Positions 10,749 through 22,723 of a DNA stretch of 61,971 bases are shown here, one piece after another. The notes beneath the pieces were generated by a model. That model made no database searches and was not told where the DNA came from. It worked only from the letters and a program-made list of their open reading frames with translations. The position numbers were made by a program, and so were the translations under genes. The DNA comes from Carex sylvatica (Eukaryota > Streptophyta > Magnoliopsida > Poales > Cyperaceae). Location: the NCBI GenBank assembly GCA_964058845.1, contig CAXKVR010000281.1:1-61971 (forward strand). The letters are read 5' to 3'. Each line of letters begins with the position of its first letter. Position 1 is the stretch's first letter.

Positions 10749-11126
10749 TATAGATGATAAACAGTATTCTTTTTCTTATGTTTTTAATTGTGTTTTGATA
10801 TTTATTAAGTTGGTTTACATAGTTTAGCAGAAAAATGATATTATTGAATCTGTTTATGTAGCATTATGTTGACTTGGATGATGCAGTTTATATTTTGTAA
10901 GATGTATATTATAATTTTAGTTTCGATTCCCTCGCACAACTCGGATGATGTGGTATTAGGACATGGACTCCAGCAGAGTTTGCAACATTTTGTTGATGCT
11001 CCAGCAGGGTAATATATGTTAACTGATTCAGGTTTTGTATGATCAGTTTGTATCACCCTTACTGGCACGAGTAGTCAGGAGCCTGATATGACGGTATCTA
11101 AGGTTTTTTCCTGAGAAGCATATATG
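10749..11126. other. 3' flank of the propeller gene (first copy of the segmental duplication)
   Basis: This is 3' UTR and spacer. The whole region from the last exon to about 11790 is repeated in diverged form at about 12320-13680. An AATAAA overlaps the end of the coding region (about 10731) and could act in polyadenylation. Confidence 0.5.
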
Positions 11127-11317
11127 TTTGGATGTTTCTTAAAATAGCCTTTTCAGAATAGTTTAACTCCAACTTTTAGAATAGTCTAACCTAATTTTTT
11201 GTTAGAATAGAAAATAGAAAACTATTCTAGCTAATTCTAACCTTTTTAGTGCCAACTAAACGGAGAATAGTCTAATTTAACTTCTTCGCTATTCTAACTA
11301 TTCTCACTTCATCCAAA
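11127..11317. mobile_element. Small MITE-like inverted-repeat element, copy 1
   Basis: It runs from TTTGGATGTTTCTTA to CACTTCATCCAAA, giving imperfect terminal inverted repeats TTTGGATG...AGAATAG. The interior is full of GAATAG/CTATTC motifs. It is about 190 bp long. No clean target duplication is seen. The same element sits at the equivalent place in the duplicated segment (12971-13165), so it predates the duplication. Confidence 0.45.
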
Positions 11318-12319
11318 GAGGGTCTGTGCATATATAATATTGTTAGCATATATAATTATCTATTTCATCTTCATTGTCATGGGAACAATTTAAGGCTGAC
11401 GCTCAATTTGAGTCTTATGAGTTCTGCATCCGTCCGATTCTCTTTAAAATCCCTGCGCATCTGCTTTAATATTCGTACAAAACTAGTGTCCATATATCTT
11501 AAAGGCTATACGCTTTAATATTCCCCATTGTTATACGCAGGTCTACTTATGTATAAAATATTGAACATGGACAATAATATCATTTATGAGATTTTGATAT
11601 GACGCTTCAATTATTTGACTAAACATAATTTCATGATATTTTTTAAATTTAATTTTTTCCTTTACATGCTATGACCCTGACTTCTATAATTTTTAGTCAT
11701 TACATCACTTGTATTGTATGACTTGAACATGGTGAGAAATATATGTTTACTTATAGTAAATTAGTACGTAACTCATTATGCATCCACATAATTTTTTAAA
11801 AGAACAAAGCAGACTATTATTTATCGTCAAATATCTTTTATTAAAAAATATTAAATCTTGCAACATTGGAGTTCAATATCAAATATCAATTGAAATAGTT
11901 GGTTCACAATATCTATATGACTATAATATTAAAATGTTATTTGTACCGCTAACACAATAAATTAGTGATATAGAGTCGGTAAAGATAACACACGCAACTA
12001 ACATGAAATCTTGCTATATATAACACGCCTAATTTTTCAATCTCTCAGCGATGCTTGAAAAAGGAAAAATAAAGTAAAATAATCTGACAACTATACGTGC
12101 ATCTAGTATGATATAATAGATAATAGTTACCCTTTAATTAACAGATATATATATATGGATATATGTTTGTGAGTTGGTATTTTTACCATTAAGATTTTTA
12201 TGTTTTACACAATAATCATGAGAAATTGGAGAAAAAATCAATTATATTACTGTTAACTTTATCATTTCTTAAAAGAAAAAATCAATTATATTACCAGCTA
12301 TGCCAGACACTGAGACTTA
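11318..12319. other. AT-rich spacer between the duplicated segments
   Basis: The first part (to about 11790) belongs to copy 1 of the segmental duplication. The rest is AT-rich unique sequence with a short TATATATATGG run near 12145. No gene is seen. Confidence 0.5.
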
Positions 12320-12329
12320 TTAACCATTG

Positions 12330-12565
12330 TTGCTCCACTCAGTCAAAAACAATGAAAGCTGGAGTGTCAACTATTGTTGCTGTTGCAATTCGAAAAGGTA
12401 AAAAGGACTTATGTTTTGATAAAAAATACAAAGATGATATAGGATAGAGGTGGCGGCTTGGGAGAAAGAATCAGAGGGAGATAGGGTGTGGGGGGTTTTG
12501 TCCTCCTCGGTTTGGAATTGACCTACTTTATATGTTGGCGATTCCAAATGGGAAAGCTAGCAAGC
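12330..12565 (+). pseudogene. Fragment of the beta-propeller gene's last exon
   Basis: It matches the end of the intact gene: the GCTGTTGCAATTCG segment (matching GCAGTTGCAATCCG), the GAGGTGGC/TTGGGAGAAAGAATC region and the transmembrane segment through GGGAAAGCTAGCAAGCAATT. It lacks exon 1 and the N-terminal half of exon 2. Relative to the intact copy it has an internal deletion near its start, single-base indels that shift the frame, and stops. It is a non-functional relic of the segmental duplication. Confidence 0.8.
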
Positions 12566-12970
12566 AATTTTAATAAAAAAACATAAATAGTATAGATTTT
12601 TCTTATGTTTTTAATTGTGTTTTGACATTTATTGAGTTGGTTTACATAGTTAGCAGAAAGGCGATATTACTGAATCTGTTTATGTTACATTATGTTTTGA
12701 CTCGGATGATGTAGTTTATATTTTGCAAGATATATATTTTGCAATGTTTTTTGAACGAAAGAAGAAATTTTAGTTTCGATTCCCTCTCACAACTCGGATT
12801 ATGTAGCATTATGGCATGGACTCTAGCAGGAGTTTGCAACATTTTGTTGATGCTCCAGCAGGGTAATATATGTTAACTGATTCAGGTTTTGTATGATCAG
12901 TTCGTATAACCCTTACTGGTACAAGTAGTCAGGGAGCCTGATATGACGGTATCTAAGGTTTGCATATATG

Positions 12971-13165
12971 TTTGGATGTTTCTTAGAATAGCCTTTTCAG
13001 AATAGTTTAATTCCAACTTTTAAAATAGTCTAACCTAATTTTTTGTTAGAATATATAGAAAATAATTTACTATTCTAGCTAATTCTAACCTTTTTAGTGC
13101 CAACTAAACGTAGAACAGTCTAATTTAACTTTTTCGCTATTTTAGTTATTCTCGCTTCATCCAAA
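12971..13165. mobile_element. Small MITE-like inverted-repeat element, copy 2
   Basis: This is the duplicate of the element at 11127-11317. It has TTTGGATGTTTCTTAGAATA at the left and the inverted TATTCTCGCTTCATCCAAA at the right. Confidence 0.45.
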
Positions 13166-13680
13166 TAATAAGTAGACCAAGAGGATTTATGCTGTGGAGA
13201 TGAAATATTGTTAGCATATATAATCATCTATTTCATCTTCATTGTCATGAGAACAATTTGGGGCCGACGCTCAATTTGAGTATTATGGGTTTTGCGTCCG
13301 TCCGCTTTAAGATCCCTGCGCATCCGCTTTAATATTCGTACAAATCTAGTGTCTATATATCTTAAAGCAGATATGACTTACGTGGAACCCATGTCGGATC
13401 CAAATTGTTCCCCATTGTTATACGCAGGTCTACTTGTATAAAATAATGAACGTGGACAATAATGTCATTTATGATATTTTGACCTGACTCTTCAATTATT
13501 TGACTAAACACAATTTCATGATTTTTTTTATATTTATTTTTCCCTTTACGTGCTATGACCCTGACTTCTATAATTTTTAGTCATTACATCACTTGTATTG
13601 TATGACTTGAACATTGTGAGAAACATATGTTTATAAATTAGTACGTAAGTCATCATGCATCCACACAATCAGGACTACTG

Positions 13681-14044
13681 TAATACAAATTTTTAAAATC
13701 CAAAGTTCTATTCACTCACATTAAATCTCAGTCATTGATTAAAATACATCTCAATCTCAGCCTTTAATAAATAGTTTTGATTTTATACATATATTTCATG
13801 TTGTCAAGCGTGTAGAAGTCTACATTTAGTTATAAATATATTCGTCACATAAAGAGACACATGGAAATTGCTTCATTTAAAACAAACAGAAGACGCATTT
13901 TCTCTGATGTGCATCTTTCGAGATGTTTCTCCCTCTCGACGCAAATGACGTGTTTTTGAAATCGATCTTCTCCTTTCTCTGTGGCTTGCTCAAAGAAGAA
14001 AAGACAAGTAATAGTCTACTTCCGGCATAGATTGCCACTCTAAA
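13681..14044. other. Spacer upstream of a possible split transcription unit
   Basis: No gene is recognised. The minus-strand ORF over 13877-14080 has no recognisable features and overlaps the pyrimidine-rich leader of the next feature. I regard it as incidental. Confidence 0.4.
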
Positions 14045-14346
14045 ATGGCTTTGAGTCTCTCTTTCTCTACGATCGCTCAAAGAAGAAAAACCCTAAATTG
14101 TGTTTCTCTAGCTCCGCGATTCTCTCCTCTCCGACACCACGGCTCTTCCCCTGATTCCCAGTCGCTCAGCCAGACTCGCCACTCAGCCTGCTATCAGCTC
14201 GCCATGCTTAAACCCTAGCAGTGCGTGTTCGTCATATCTGGTGTCCTTCCTTTACCTTATTGGAGCTGAATCCAATAGTTAGTTTGGATCTTCACCATCT
14301 TCTCACTTGCTTTTTTGTTGTTGATTAGAGGAATTGACCCCCCCAG
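14045..14346 (+). other. Possible 5' exon of a disrupted host gene
   Basis: A CT-rich, telo-box-containing stretch (AAACCCTAA) resembling a plant 5' leader holds a 57-codon ORF (14045-14218). The ORF starts MALSLSFSTIAQRRK and is serine- and arginine-rich, like an organelle-targeting peptide. A donor-like CAG|GTATCG follows at 14346/14347. I do not recognise the product. It may equally be untranslated leader. The copia insertion 600 bp downstream would have disrupted this unit. Confidence 0.25.
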
Positions 14347-14790
14347 GTATCGCTCTCTCTCTCCCTCTTCACTACCTTTTTGCTTGCTTGTTCTAGAAAA
14401 TATGCTCTCTTTTTTTCCTTTAATACAAACAAAATGAATAATTAATTTTTATTTTTGAGTAACTTTAGAAATGTGTCGAGCAGGATCCATATGTGACTTC
14501 AATCTGGTTTATTTGCATTTTCAGACAATACTTTGATTTTCTATTAAGGAAACGAAAATTTAAAATCTTGTATTTTCATCAATGAGTATTGATTAATGAT
14601 GATTGATTTTGAGAGATATCTGACATTCTGTGATGGGGTTTGGAATTTGAGATTTTGATCGAAATCATAAAGTTAGGTATGCAATTAATTATTCTGATTT
14701 TCTGAAATCATGGTTAAAGTTTCCAAGTATCAATTAATGAAATTTATTAGGTAAGGGATGGATCATAATGAATACATGCTACATGTGCAG

Positions 14791-14947
14791 GGCTGATATG
14801 GAGAGCATTAGACACATATTTGCTCAATATGCATGTACAATGCAGATGCTCACTCAATTGCAACAAAATTTAAGATGCCTAACAAAATCAGTGATGGCAT
14901 TGCAAATGGAGGGAGAGGTGTACATGTGTGTTCAGAGAAGAGGCTAA
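14791..14947 (+). pseudogene. Possible second exon of a disrupted host gene
   Basis: It follows an acceptor-like TGTGCAG at 14790. An ORF from 14798 encodes 49 residues and is glutamine- and methionine-rich (MQMLTQLQQNL, SVMALQME), as in a short coiled coil. It stops 21 bp before the copia LTR. A donor-like GAG|GTGTAC near 14917 would let it splice in phase to an acceptor-like CTTCAG at about 46822, beyond the nest. This is low-confidence inference without a family match. Confidence 0.2.
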
Positions 14948-14968
14948 ATCAGTGAGGGTACTGAATGA

Positions 14969-16681
14969 TGTGTGTTTTGAAAGTTATCTTTTAATAATAA
15001 TTTATGTGTTGTTCATGATTTTATTATGAATGTTATTATTCTTGTTCCTTGAGATTTATATGTTATATCTTTGGAAGTATTCAAGAAGATGCTCTTGGTC
15101 TTGAATCATAGAACTCATAAGATGATAAATATTTAATCACTAAATAAGTTCGCGATCGTGGTAATTAAGAAGGAATATTAATTACCGAGAAAAATAGTCA
15201 TGTAGATTAAAGTATATTGAAGTTCTATAAATGTTGATAAATGATTATCATTTAATTACATGAATATATAAAATGTGTATTTTATATATTGAACATTACC
15301 TAAATGAATGGAATATTATATGGATTGTGTTTTGTGTCATTAATGTTTTCATTGTGTCTTTAAAATCTTAGATATGAGATATGTAGGTTTTTCAAATGAG
15401 AAGTATATAATGTGATTGCTATTTAAATACTATCTTATGATAGGAATAAAATAATACTTCATTATATACAACTTGTGCGGGAGAAATCTATATGTTAATA
15501 TTATCATTGTCCCTCAATTTGAGTTATGATATTACTGAGCCCCTTGGTAAAGTGGAATTATATCGCATGCAATATAACTGATGTAGTTATAATTATAATT
15601 CACTTGAGAGATCAAGAAAATGAATATAGTGCAGGAATGACACGATCCTATTTTGCACATTATTCATAATATCATGAGACAATGACAAACACAAAAATTA
15701 GTGGATCGAGTAACTGATTACTATGTCGTCTGGATAACTATAATGTAATGATAGAACCTCTTATAGTCAATAATATAAAGTTTTCCAACATGACATGGAT
15801 CCTCTATACGGTCACACAAACTGAAGAGAAACAATAAGTATTTTACATTTTATGATGATGTACATGAGATAAAATATATGAGATAAAATGTTAAAATAAA
15901 ATGTCAAAATATGACATGCTTAGACCATAAATAAATTTGTGAAAAATTATGCGAATATTATTTAGTATAATGTTTTAATGCATTATAAGAATAATAGAGA
16001 CACCGCATAATAAAATAATATGACTAATATTATTTGTTCATAAATTATTTTATTGAACCAACCATAAGATGAGATTAAAGAGAGCATGAGATGGCTAAAC
16101 AAAGCTAGTGACATTTGTGTAATTGATTCAAACCTTACACAAAGGGTTTCCCTAACCCTTGCCTATTTAAGGGGGCTCATTTGGAAGAAAAAATATGCTA
16201 ATTTTCTGCCATATACCCTAGCCAAAATCAGCTCCTTTAAGCAGCCACGTTTTTCCTTTCTCTTTGATCGAAACTTTGAAGGGAGGCTCTCATCTCTCAT
16301 ATCTTCTTGCTAGGTGGTTGGATCTAAGCTCTAAACTTCACATCCATCTATCTAAGAGGTGTGCTAATTTGTTGTTTAGGTTCAAGGTGAACCAAGAGGT
16401 GGAGAGGCACTTCAATCGAAGATGTGGTTTTCAAGAGATCTAGAAGAAAAATTGACTTCCCTCTAATTAAGAGATTTGACAATCTCTTTAGGTAAAAGAT
16501 CTCTCATTTCTCTTGCAATATAATAGATGAAAGATATTTGTTCTATTTAGTGCACATGAGGTGTTTGTTTAAATGTCTAATAGAAAATCTTGCTTGCTAT
16601 TGTCATAAAATCGAGGTCTTTCGTGTATTGAGCCTTTTAGTGATTGAAAATTTTCAATTTCTCACCATATGAGCATACACA
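14969..16681 (+). repeat. Copia 5' LTR
   Basis: It matches 45093-46808 along its whole length with scattered substitutions and indels. It has terminal TGTGT...ACACA and a TATA-like CTATTTAAG at 16163-16171. The internal small ORF at 16086-16313 is incidental. Confidence 0.9.
16163..16171 (+). promoter_or_regulatory. Copia LTR TATA-like box
   Basis: CTATTTAAG followed by GGGGG is conserved at the same place in the 3' LTR (46291-46299), which supports a core promoter role. Confidence 0.45.
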
Positions 16682-17833
16682 TGAAGAATAAGTTAATGAC
16701 ATTAATGATAATTAATTGACAATAAATGACTATTAATGACAACCAATGATATTTTATTGACAATAAATGAAATTTAATGAATAAATGTTTATTCAATTGA
16801 AATTATTTTTAGGATTTAAAATGATTTAGATGAATTAAGAAATTGAGAGATATAGGATTAACTAAATAAGATTGAATAGTGCGGCAAGATTTTGGCTTGG
16901 AATTGTGGGTTTGTATGGCTCAAGATTTTCAATACCTTATGTGTTGTAATGAATGATGTGTATGAATGTTTGTAATGCGGCCTAAGGTGCCCATTGAAAA
17001 TTAATTAGAATAAGTTAATTATGGCAAAGATGTTAGGTTGCTATTTATGTATTAATTCATTCATGTCTTGCATGCCACATATGATTTAGGATTGGGTAAT
17101 TCTAAATGTAAATTTTTATTTTATTTTATAGTAGTTCTAAAGATAGAATGATAAATGGGTGGATGCTTGTAGCTTAAAATAGTATCTTTCATGAAGGTGA
17201 TTGATAGAGCTACGAGAATGCAAGCGGGAGCCATATAACACACGAAGCTTGTGAATATATGATATAATTTTTATGGATATAATAGATACTGTTTGTATGA
17301 ATACATGACCTACAAAAATTATCAAAATTATCATATATTTACTAAGTCCATGAAAAATTTAAGAATATATTTCCTTCTCATTTTATCAATTTTAAGCTAA
17401 TAATTAGGAATAAACATGAGTGTGATCTTGATTGTTAGAAATTATGGAACTTGTATGAATTTGTTGTTAAGCCATAAGTGAGTGGGAGTTGTGTGAGGCA
17501 CATATTCTTACTCATTATGTGAGAATGATTTGTTCATACTTGTTGACTAATAAAATGAGTTTTCTTATAATAAATCACCAGGATCTTGACTTAGATTTTG
17601 AGAAAGAGAGTTTTATTAAGAAATTGGATAATTCTTTCTTAATGAAAACGACAAGAGTCATAAGGTTATGATTGGTAAATGATACCTACCTGGTCAAATA
17701 TCTTAAATGAGTCTATGTATTTGAAAAAGGTTTTTGAGTGATTAACAAAACAGACAAACTTTAAATTTTGTTAATACAAATTTATGAAATAATGAACACT
17801 AACATATACCCTTAAAATAATTTTGTTGTAGCT
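16682..17833 (+). other. Copia leader, AT-rich with TAATGA-type repeats
   Basis: It spans from the 5' LTR to gag. The first 120 bases are a loose microsatellite of TTAATGACA and AATAAATGA motifs. The expected TGGTATCAGAG primer-binding site is absent just after the LTR, so the region is diverged or rearranged. No coding sequence is seen. Confidence 0.5.
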
Positions 17834-18802
17834 ATGTCTACACTTTCAAATTTTCTGCGTTCTATGGTCGAAAAATATCCACTTGCTAATGATGGGTCAA
17901 ACTATTCCGATTGGATTCTCAAACTGAACATTGTGTTGCTCTTAGAGAATCTCTTACACATTATGGAAGACAATTGCCCAGAAGAGGTAGAGAAAAGTAA
18001 GCCAACTGATGAAGAAAAGGAGAATCAAAAGAATTGGAATGATCAGCAACGAACTGTGCAAACACTAATCTTGGCCAGTATTGGTGATCAGTTGCAAAGA
18101 AAGTTCCTTGATTCTCCAGCCAAGGAAATTATAGCACAACTGGAGAGGATGTTCACTGATAGTGCTTGCAAACAGCACTATAAGACCACCATCGCACTCA
18201 CAAGGTGCAAGATGATGGAGGGTGAATCTGTCTTAGTGCACTTTCTCAAAGTACAGGGTTATCTGGAGAAATTGGAGAAATTTAAGTCTCCAATACCTGA
18301 GGATATTGCTGAGGATATCATTCTGGGATCACTTCCATACTCTTACAAGAATTTTATCATGCATTATCACATGCGTGAAAAGAGTATGACAATGAATGAA
18401 ATCTATAATGCCCTCAAAACTACTGAAGTTGACATAAGAAAGACAAATGAGAAATCTGTCCTTGCCATTGCGCCAAATAGCAAGAAGATTACCAAGAATA
18501 AAGGCAAGGAAAAGATTAAGACAAGTAAGGTGCATCCCTCATTCAAAGTTAAAAGTGGAGGAGCTCAAGTGAGCACCTCTAAGGAAAGTAAGAAAATAAA
18601 CTATCCTAGCACTGACACGGAGTGCTTCTATTGCCACAAGAAGGGACATTTTAAAATAAATTACCTTAAGTACAAGCATGACTTCGATGAAGGGAAGGTT
18701 GAACGCAAGCCCCCTAAAGGTATACTTGTTATTGAATTAAATTTAAATTTAGCCACAACTATCCAAGATTGGATAATGGATACCGGATCATGTGCTCACT
18801 AA
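17834..18802 (+). pseudogene. Copia gag and start of protease
   Basis: This 322-residue ORF has the UBN2-type copia gag domain (NYSDWILKLNIVLLLENL, LVHFLKVQGYLEKL) at about residues 10-210. It has a lysine-rich linker, then a zinc knuckle at about 274-290 (CFYCHKKGHFKINYL) whose last cysteine is replaced by tyrosine. It ends in the protease active-site segment WIMDTGSCAH. It then stops where related elements continue into pol, because of a frameshift or small deletion near 18795. Gag would form the virus-like particle and bind RNA; the lost cysteine should weaken RNA binding. It stays open otherwise, which is notable given how decayed pol is. Confidence 0.85.
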
Positions 18803-19388
18803 GGTATATGAGACCTCTCTTGAAAGGAGAGGTGGTATTGAAGGTTGGAAATGGTGCAAGTATTTCTGCGATTACTGTCAGCACTCTTGATCTTCATTTA
18901 TCTAGTGTTTTTTGTTTAAGTTTAAAGAATGTTTATCATGTTCCTTCAGTATTTAGAAACATTATATCTGTGTCATGTATGGATGTAGAAGGTTATTGTT
19001 TTATAATAAATAACTCTCGTATGGTTATTGAGAAGGATGGTTTATTTTGTGCAAATGCTTTCATTTCAAATGGATTATATTTGCTTGATTTAGATGATGA
19101 TAAACATATATTGAATATCAGTAACAAGAGACTCAAGATGTCTCAAACGAATGAGACACCCTTGTGGCACTATCGTCTTGGTCACATAAACGAGAAATAC
19201 ATAAAGAAATTACAGCAAGCAAATCTTCTAGATTTACTTGATGGAGAAGCAATTGGAACATGTGAATCTTATTTAACTGAAACGATGACCAAATCACCAT
19301 TCAAGAAGAAAGGTGAAAGAGCACGTGACTTATTGGAATTGATACATTAAGATGTATGTGGTCCAATGAGTAAGAGTGCGAGAGATGA
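18803..19388 (+). pseudogene. Copia protease and integrase N-terminal fragment
   Basis: In a shifted frame the coding sequence goes on through GEVVLKVGNGASISA (protease end) and the pre-integrase zinc domain (LWHYRLGHINEKYI). The matching CxxC has lost its second cysteine (CESY). A stop at 19348-19350 precedes DVCGPMS, the beginning of the integrase core. The chromovirus inserted 38 bp later, and the GATGA at 19384-19388 is its target duplication. Confidence 0.85.
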
Positions 19389-22018
19389 TGTCACACCCCG
19401 CGGCCCCACAAGGCGTGACGGGTGCCTCCTGCCGTAGACATACGGTTGCCCGTATGCCTACAAGGCAAGTACGATATAATAGAAAGTAAAACACAACCAA
19501 ACAAACAAACAAATAACTAAGAAAAACAGTTCATAAATCCCAACTGGTCAGGTAATATCATACAAAACCCGTATCTCGATGGATACGCATCACAGGATGA
19601 CATAGAGAATATATATATATAATCAAAACATAAATATATACATGTCTCTAGTCACAATACCAGACAGCTAAGCAGCGGTGAAAACCAGGCCTACCGACCT
19701 CGTGTCTCTCTCGGATCCGCCGAACCGGTACCTGAAAAATTAACCCAAAAGAGGGGATGAGAATTGAATTCTCAGTGCGATAAATTGCCACAAATCGTCC
19801 CTGGACTTGCAATCAAAGATTATATTCAAAAAGTAAACACAAATAAAGCTCAAATCAGTTTATAATCATATATAAACATAAATGCACAAACCCGACAACA
19901 TTTATCCAAATGAAATCACAATTCAGGAATTGCCAAGATGAAATTCAAGCACACAATATTTGGTTTAACTCGATTTCAGAATATCTGGTAGTAACTACAG
20001 ATGTTCCACCAAACTGGACCCCAATTCGTTCCCACTCATCTGTAGGGTTACAGACACCTACAGACGGCTGTGCCAGGTAAAACCTTTTCTCATGACACTC
20101 ATCTGTAATTACAGGCTTAACTGTTTAATTAAAAGTCTGGTTCCAATTCATATCCGGAAAATCCATATAAATCCAATTGACCATCCAAACGCATACCCCC
20201 TGGGTAATGCCTCCGATACACAGTCACCCATAACCAAAATTATAATACAAAGTCACTTACCCCTCGTCCCAACCGGTACTGGAAACTGCCGAGGGCCAGA
20301 CGATCTAAAGCTTTAGAATACTGGGCGTCAAAGTCCATGCATAGACATTGACAAATCCGGATTCACTCCCTGAGTGACGTCATCACGGTGGATGACAATA
20401 ATACCATATCCACCAACCGATGGTGATATAAAGCACGGTGACTTTAATTCCAAAATCAGATCATTCAGATCAACACAAATAATAATCATACCAGCATGCA
20501 AATCAATCAGATAAAACAATTCGAGTTCCACTTTATTTGGGCAATGCAATGCATATGAATCGAAACACAGTTTAATTTCTGAATATAAAATATCAAACAA
20601 GTCCAGAAACCCCGCACCTGAGTAATAGCACGCTCGACTAAGGCTCAGGCGTCTCGAACGACCCAGAAATCCTTTGCCTCGTATGATTACCACCTATTTT
20701 ACACGTTAAATTCGATTAACGCGTTCGATTAATATCCGATAATTAATACCATTACCAAACCCTAATTCGAATTCCAATTCAATCGGTAGTTCTGAATAAA
20801 CAACATGAATCGATATGTTTTACGAAGTTATAACTCGATTAATTCCCGAATTTCCCGAATTTCACACACAAAATACCACAATTCATTTCCATTACAATCC
20901 AACCCAAAACCTTAGTTCAATTCCAAATTCCACAAGCAAATCAATCCGATTATCGAGTTATAACGTTTCAAATCAAATTCGACTTCAAATTTCACCGAAA
21001 TATAACAAATCAAATAAAATTAGGGTTTCCAAGAGAAAAGGAAGATAAATCGTATCAATTATCACAAATTAACAACTAATCGAGCTAGAACTCGATTACG
21101 AAACCCTAATTACAAATTTCAACCGAAATCATGACAAATCGAATAAATCGAATAAATTAGGATTTTCAAGAAATTACCAAGGGAGAAATATATACCAAAT
21201 TGAAGCTTTCTAATCGATCAAGGATCGTCAATTCAGCTCGAATCTCGATTTTCCGGTCAGTTCGATCAGTTTCCGCGCTCAATTTCTCTCTCTCTCTCTC
21301 TTTCCCTTTTTGCTTCGGCCTAAACCTAGCTCTCCCGAAATTTCTTTCAATTATTACGGTGAAATGAAATGAGAAGAAGGGTTTTTGATTATTAATTGGA
21401 ATTTTGCACATAAACCCTCCAACTTTTAGTTATTAACAAACTTGAAAATATTTATTACAAATAGGCCCTTATGTAATATTTTATATTTATTAAAAAGATA
21501 AAGAGAAAGAGAGAAGATGGTTTATTTAATCCATTTTGCGAATAAGTCCCTCAAAAATAACAAAAATAGCAGAAATACACCCCCTAGTGCGGACCAATCA
21601 TCCGCACTGCGGATCCCTCCAGCCGCATTTATTGCGCAAATAGCAAACACACCCCAGTGCGGATCAATCATCCACACTGCGGATCCATCCAGCCGCACTC
21701 ACGGCGCAGAAAAATGTCCGAGCCTAGTGCGGACGCACTGAGGCCAGTGCGGATGCTCCCATCCGCATTCAGTACTTAGCGAAATTTTCAGAAGAGTACA
21801 AAACTCACCCGCAGTGCGTGTGCCCATCCGCACCACCATCCGCACCCAGAGAAATTGCAGCCGTTTATTAAGGAACTTGTCCCAGTGCGGGTGAAGCCAC
21901 CCGCAGTGCGGGTCATCCATCCGCACTGGACCATTTTTCTATATTTATTATTCGATTCTTAACGCCTTAACTCAATCAGTCAGTATAAAATATTTATTAT
22001 AAAATTCATTATGTCACA
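19389..22018 (-). repeat. Chromovirus 3' LTR
   Basis: It is nearly identical to 40153-42782 with the same length. It lies beside a polypurine tract (22019-22034), so for this minus-strand element it is the 3' LTR. Its promoter-side end holds GC dyads at about 21575-21935. Confidence 0.95.
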
Positions 22019-22034
22019 TTTCTCCCCCCCTTAA
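22019..22034 (-). other. Chromovirus polypurine tract
   Basis: On the minus strand the sequence next to the 3' LTR reads TTTTAAGGGGGGGAGAAA, a strong polypurine tract for plus-strand DNA priming. Confidence 0.75.
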
Positions 22035-22069
22035 AATGAAGTTCAGTCCGCTGAACTTGATTTCGTACC

Positions 22070-22723
22070 TTAATTGTCGAATAACTCTGGATACTTTTCT
22101 CGGATGCTCTCTTCGAGCTCCCACGTCGCTTCCTTATCGGAATGGCGTCCCCATTTTACCAACACGAGCCAAATCACTTTGCTTCGTAGCCGTTGCTCTT
22201 TTCGATCCAATATCTGCATTGGTTCTTCTTGATATGTCAGATCATCTTGTACGTGTAAACCCGAGTGATCAATACAATGCGACGGATCTCGCACATATCT
22301 GCGTAACTGTGATACATGGAATACCGGATGAACCCGGTCCAACGCTGGTGGTAACGCAAGCTCGTATGCAACCGGTCCAACTCGTCGCAAAATCTGGAAT
22401 GGCCCAATATATCGAGGACTTAGCTTGCCCGAAACACCAAATCGATGCACGCCTCTGACAGGCAAAACTCGAAGCCATACGTGATCACTTTCTTGAAATT
22501 CCAACGGTCTTCGGTGAATATCCGCATATTTCTTTTGCCTTTCTTGAGCCGACTTGAGCCGACTCAGAACCATCTTTGTTTTCTCAGCAATTTCTTCTAA
22601 CATTTGCGGCCCTGTAGGTGGATAGGTACCCGCTGGTCCCCACCACAATGGAGTACGGCACTGCTGCCCTGTCAGCGCCTTTTGCGGTGACATACCAATG
22701 CTCGAATGATAACTGTTGTTATA
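22070..22723 (-). pseudogene. Chromovirus pol C-terminus: integrase end and chromodomain
   Basis: This is the downstream part of the split integrase. It includes the GPF motif region (SPRYIGPFQILRRVGPVAYE) and ends in a chromodomain-like segment (VKWGRHSDKEATWELEE) before the stop at 22070. In chromoviruses this domain directs integration to modified chromatin. The reading frame meets the part at 35869 in phase once the inserted element and one TTATA copy are ignored, so the interruption is due only to the nested insertion. It is cut off from its promoter and start codon. Confidence 0.9.

Larger units (their letters stand above)
12320..13680 (+). repeat. Diverged tandem copy of the gene's 3' end and flank
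   Basis: The segment aligns with about 10440-11790 in the same order. It holds the last-exon remnant, then flank motifs such as CTGATATGACGGTATCTAAG, the MITE-like element, and GCATCCACA near the end. Indels and substitutions are frequent, so the duplication is old. It is a direct duplication with about 0.5 kb of spacer. Confidence 0.85.

Noticed and set aside
14062..14115. Telomeric repeat near AAACCCTAAA motifs
   Set aside because: Only single telo-box copies occur, as in plant gene leaders. There is no tandem array.
21166..21411. Minus-strand ORF of 81 residues in the chromovirus LTR (also 41930-42175)
   Set aside because: It is repeated only because the LTR is repeated. It has low-complexity composition around a (TC)n run and no domain.
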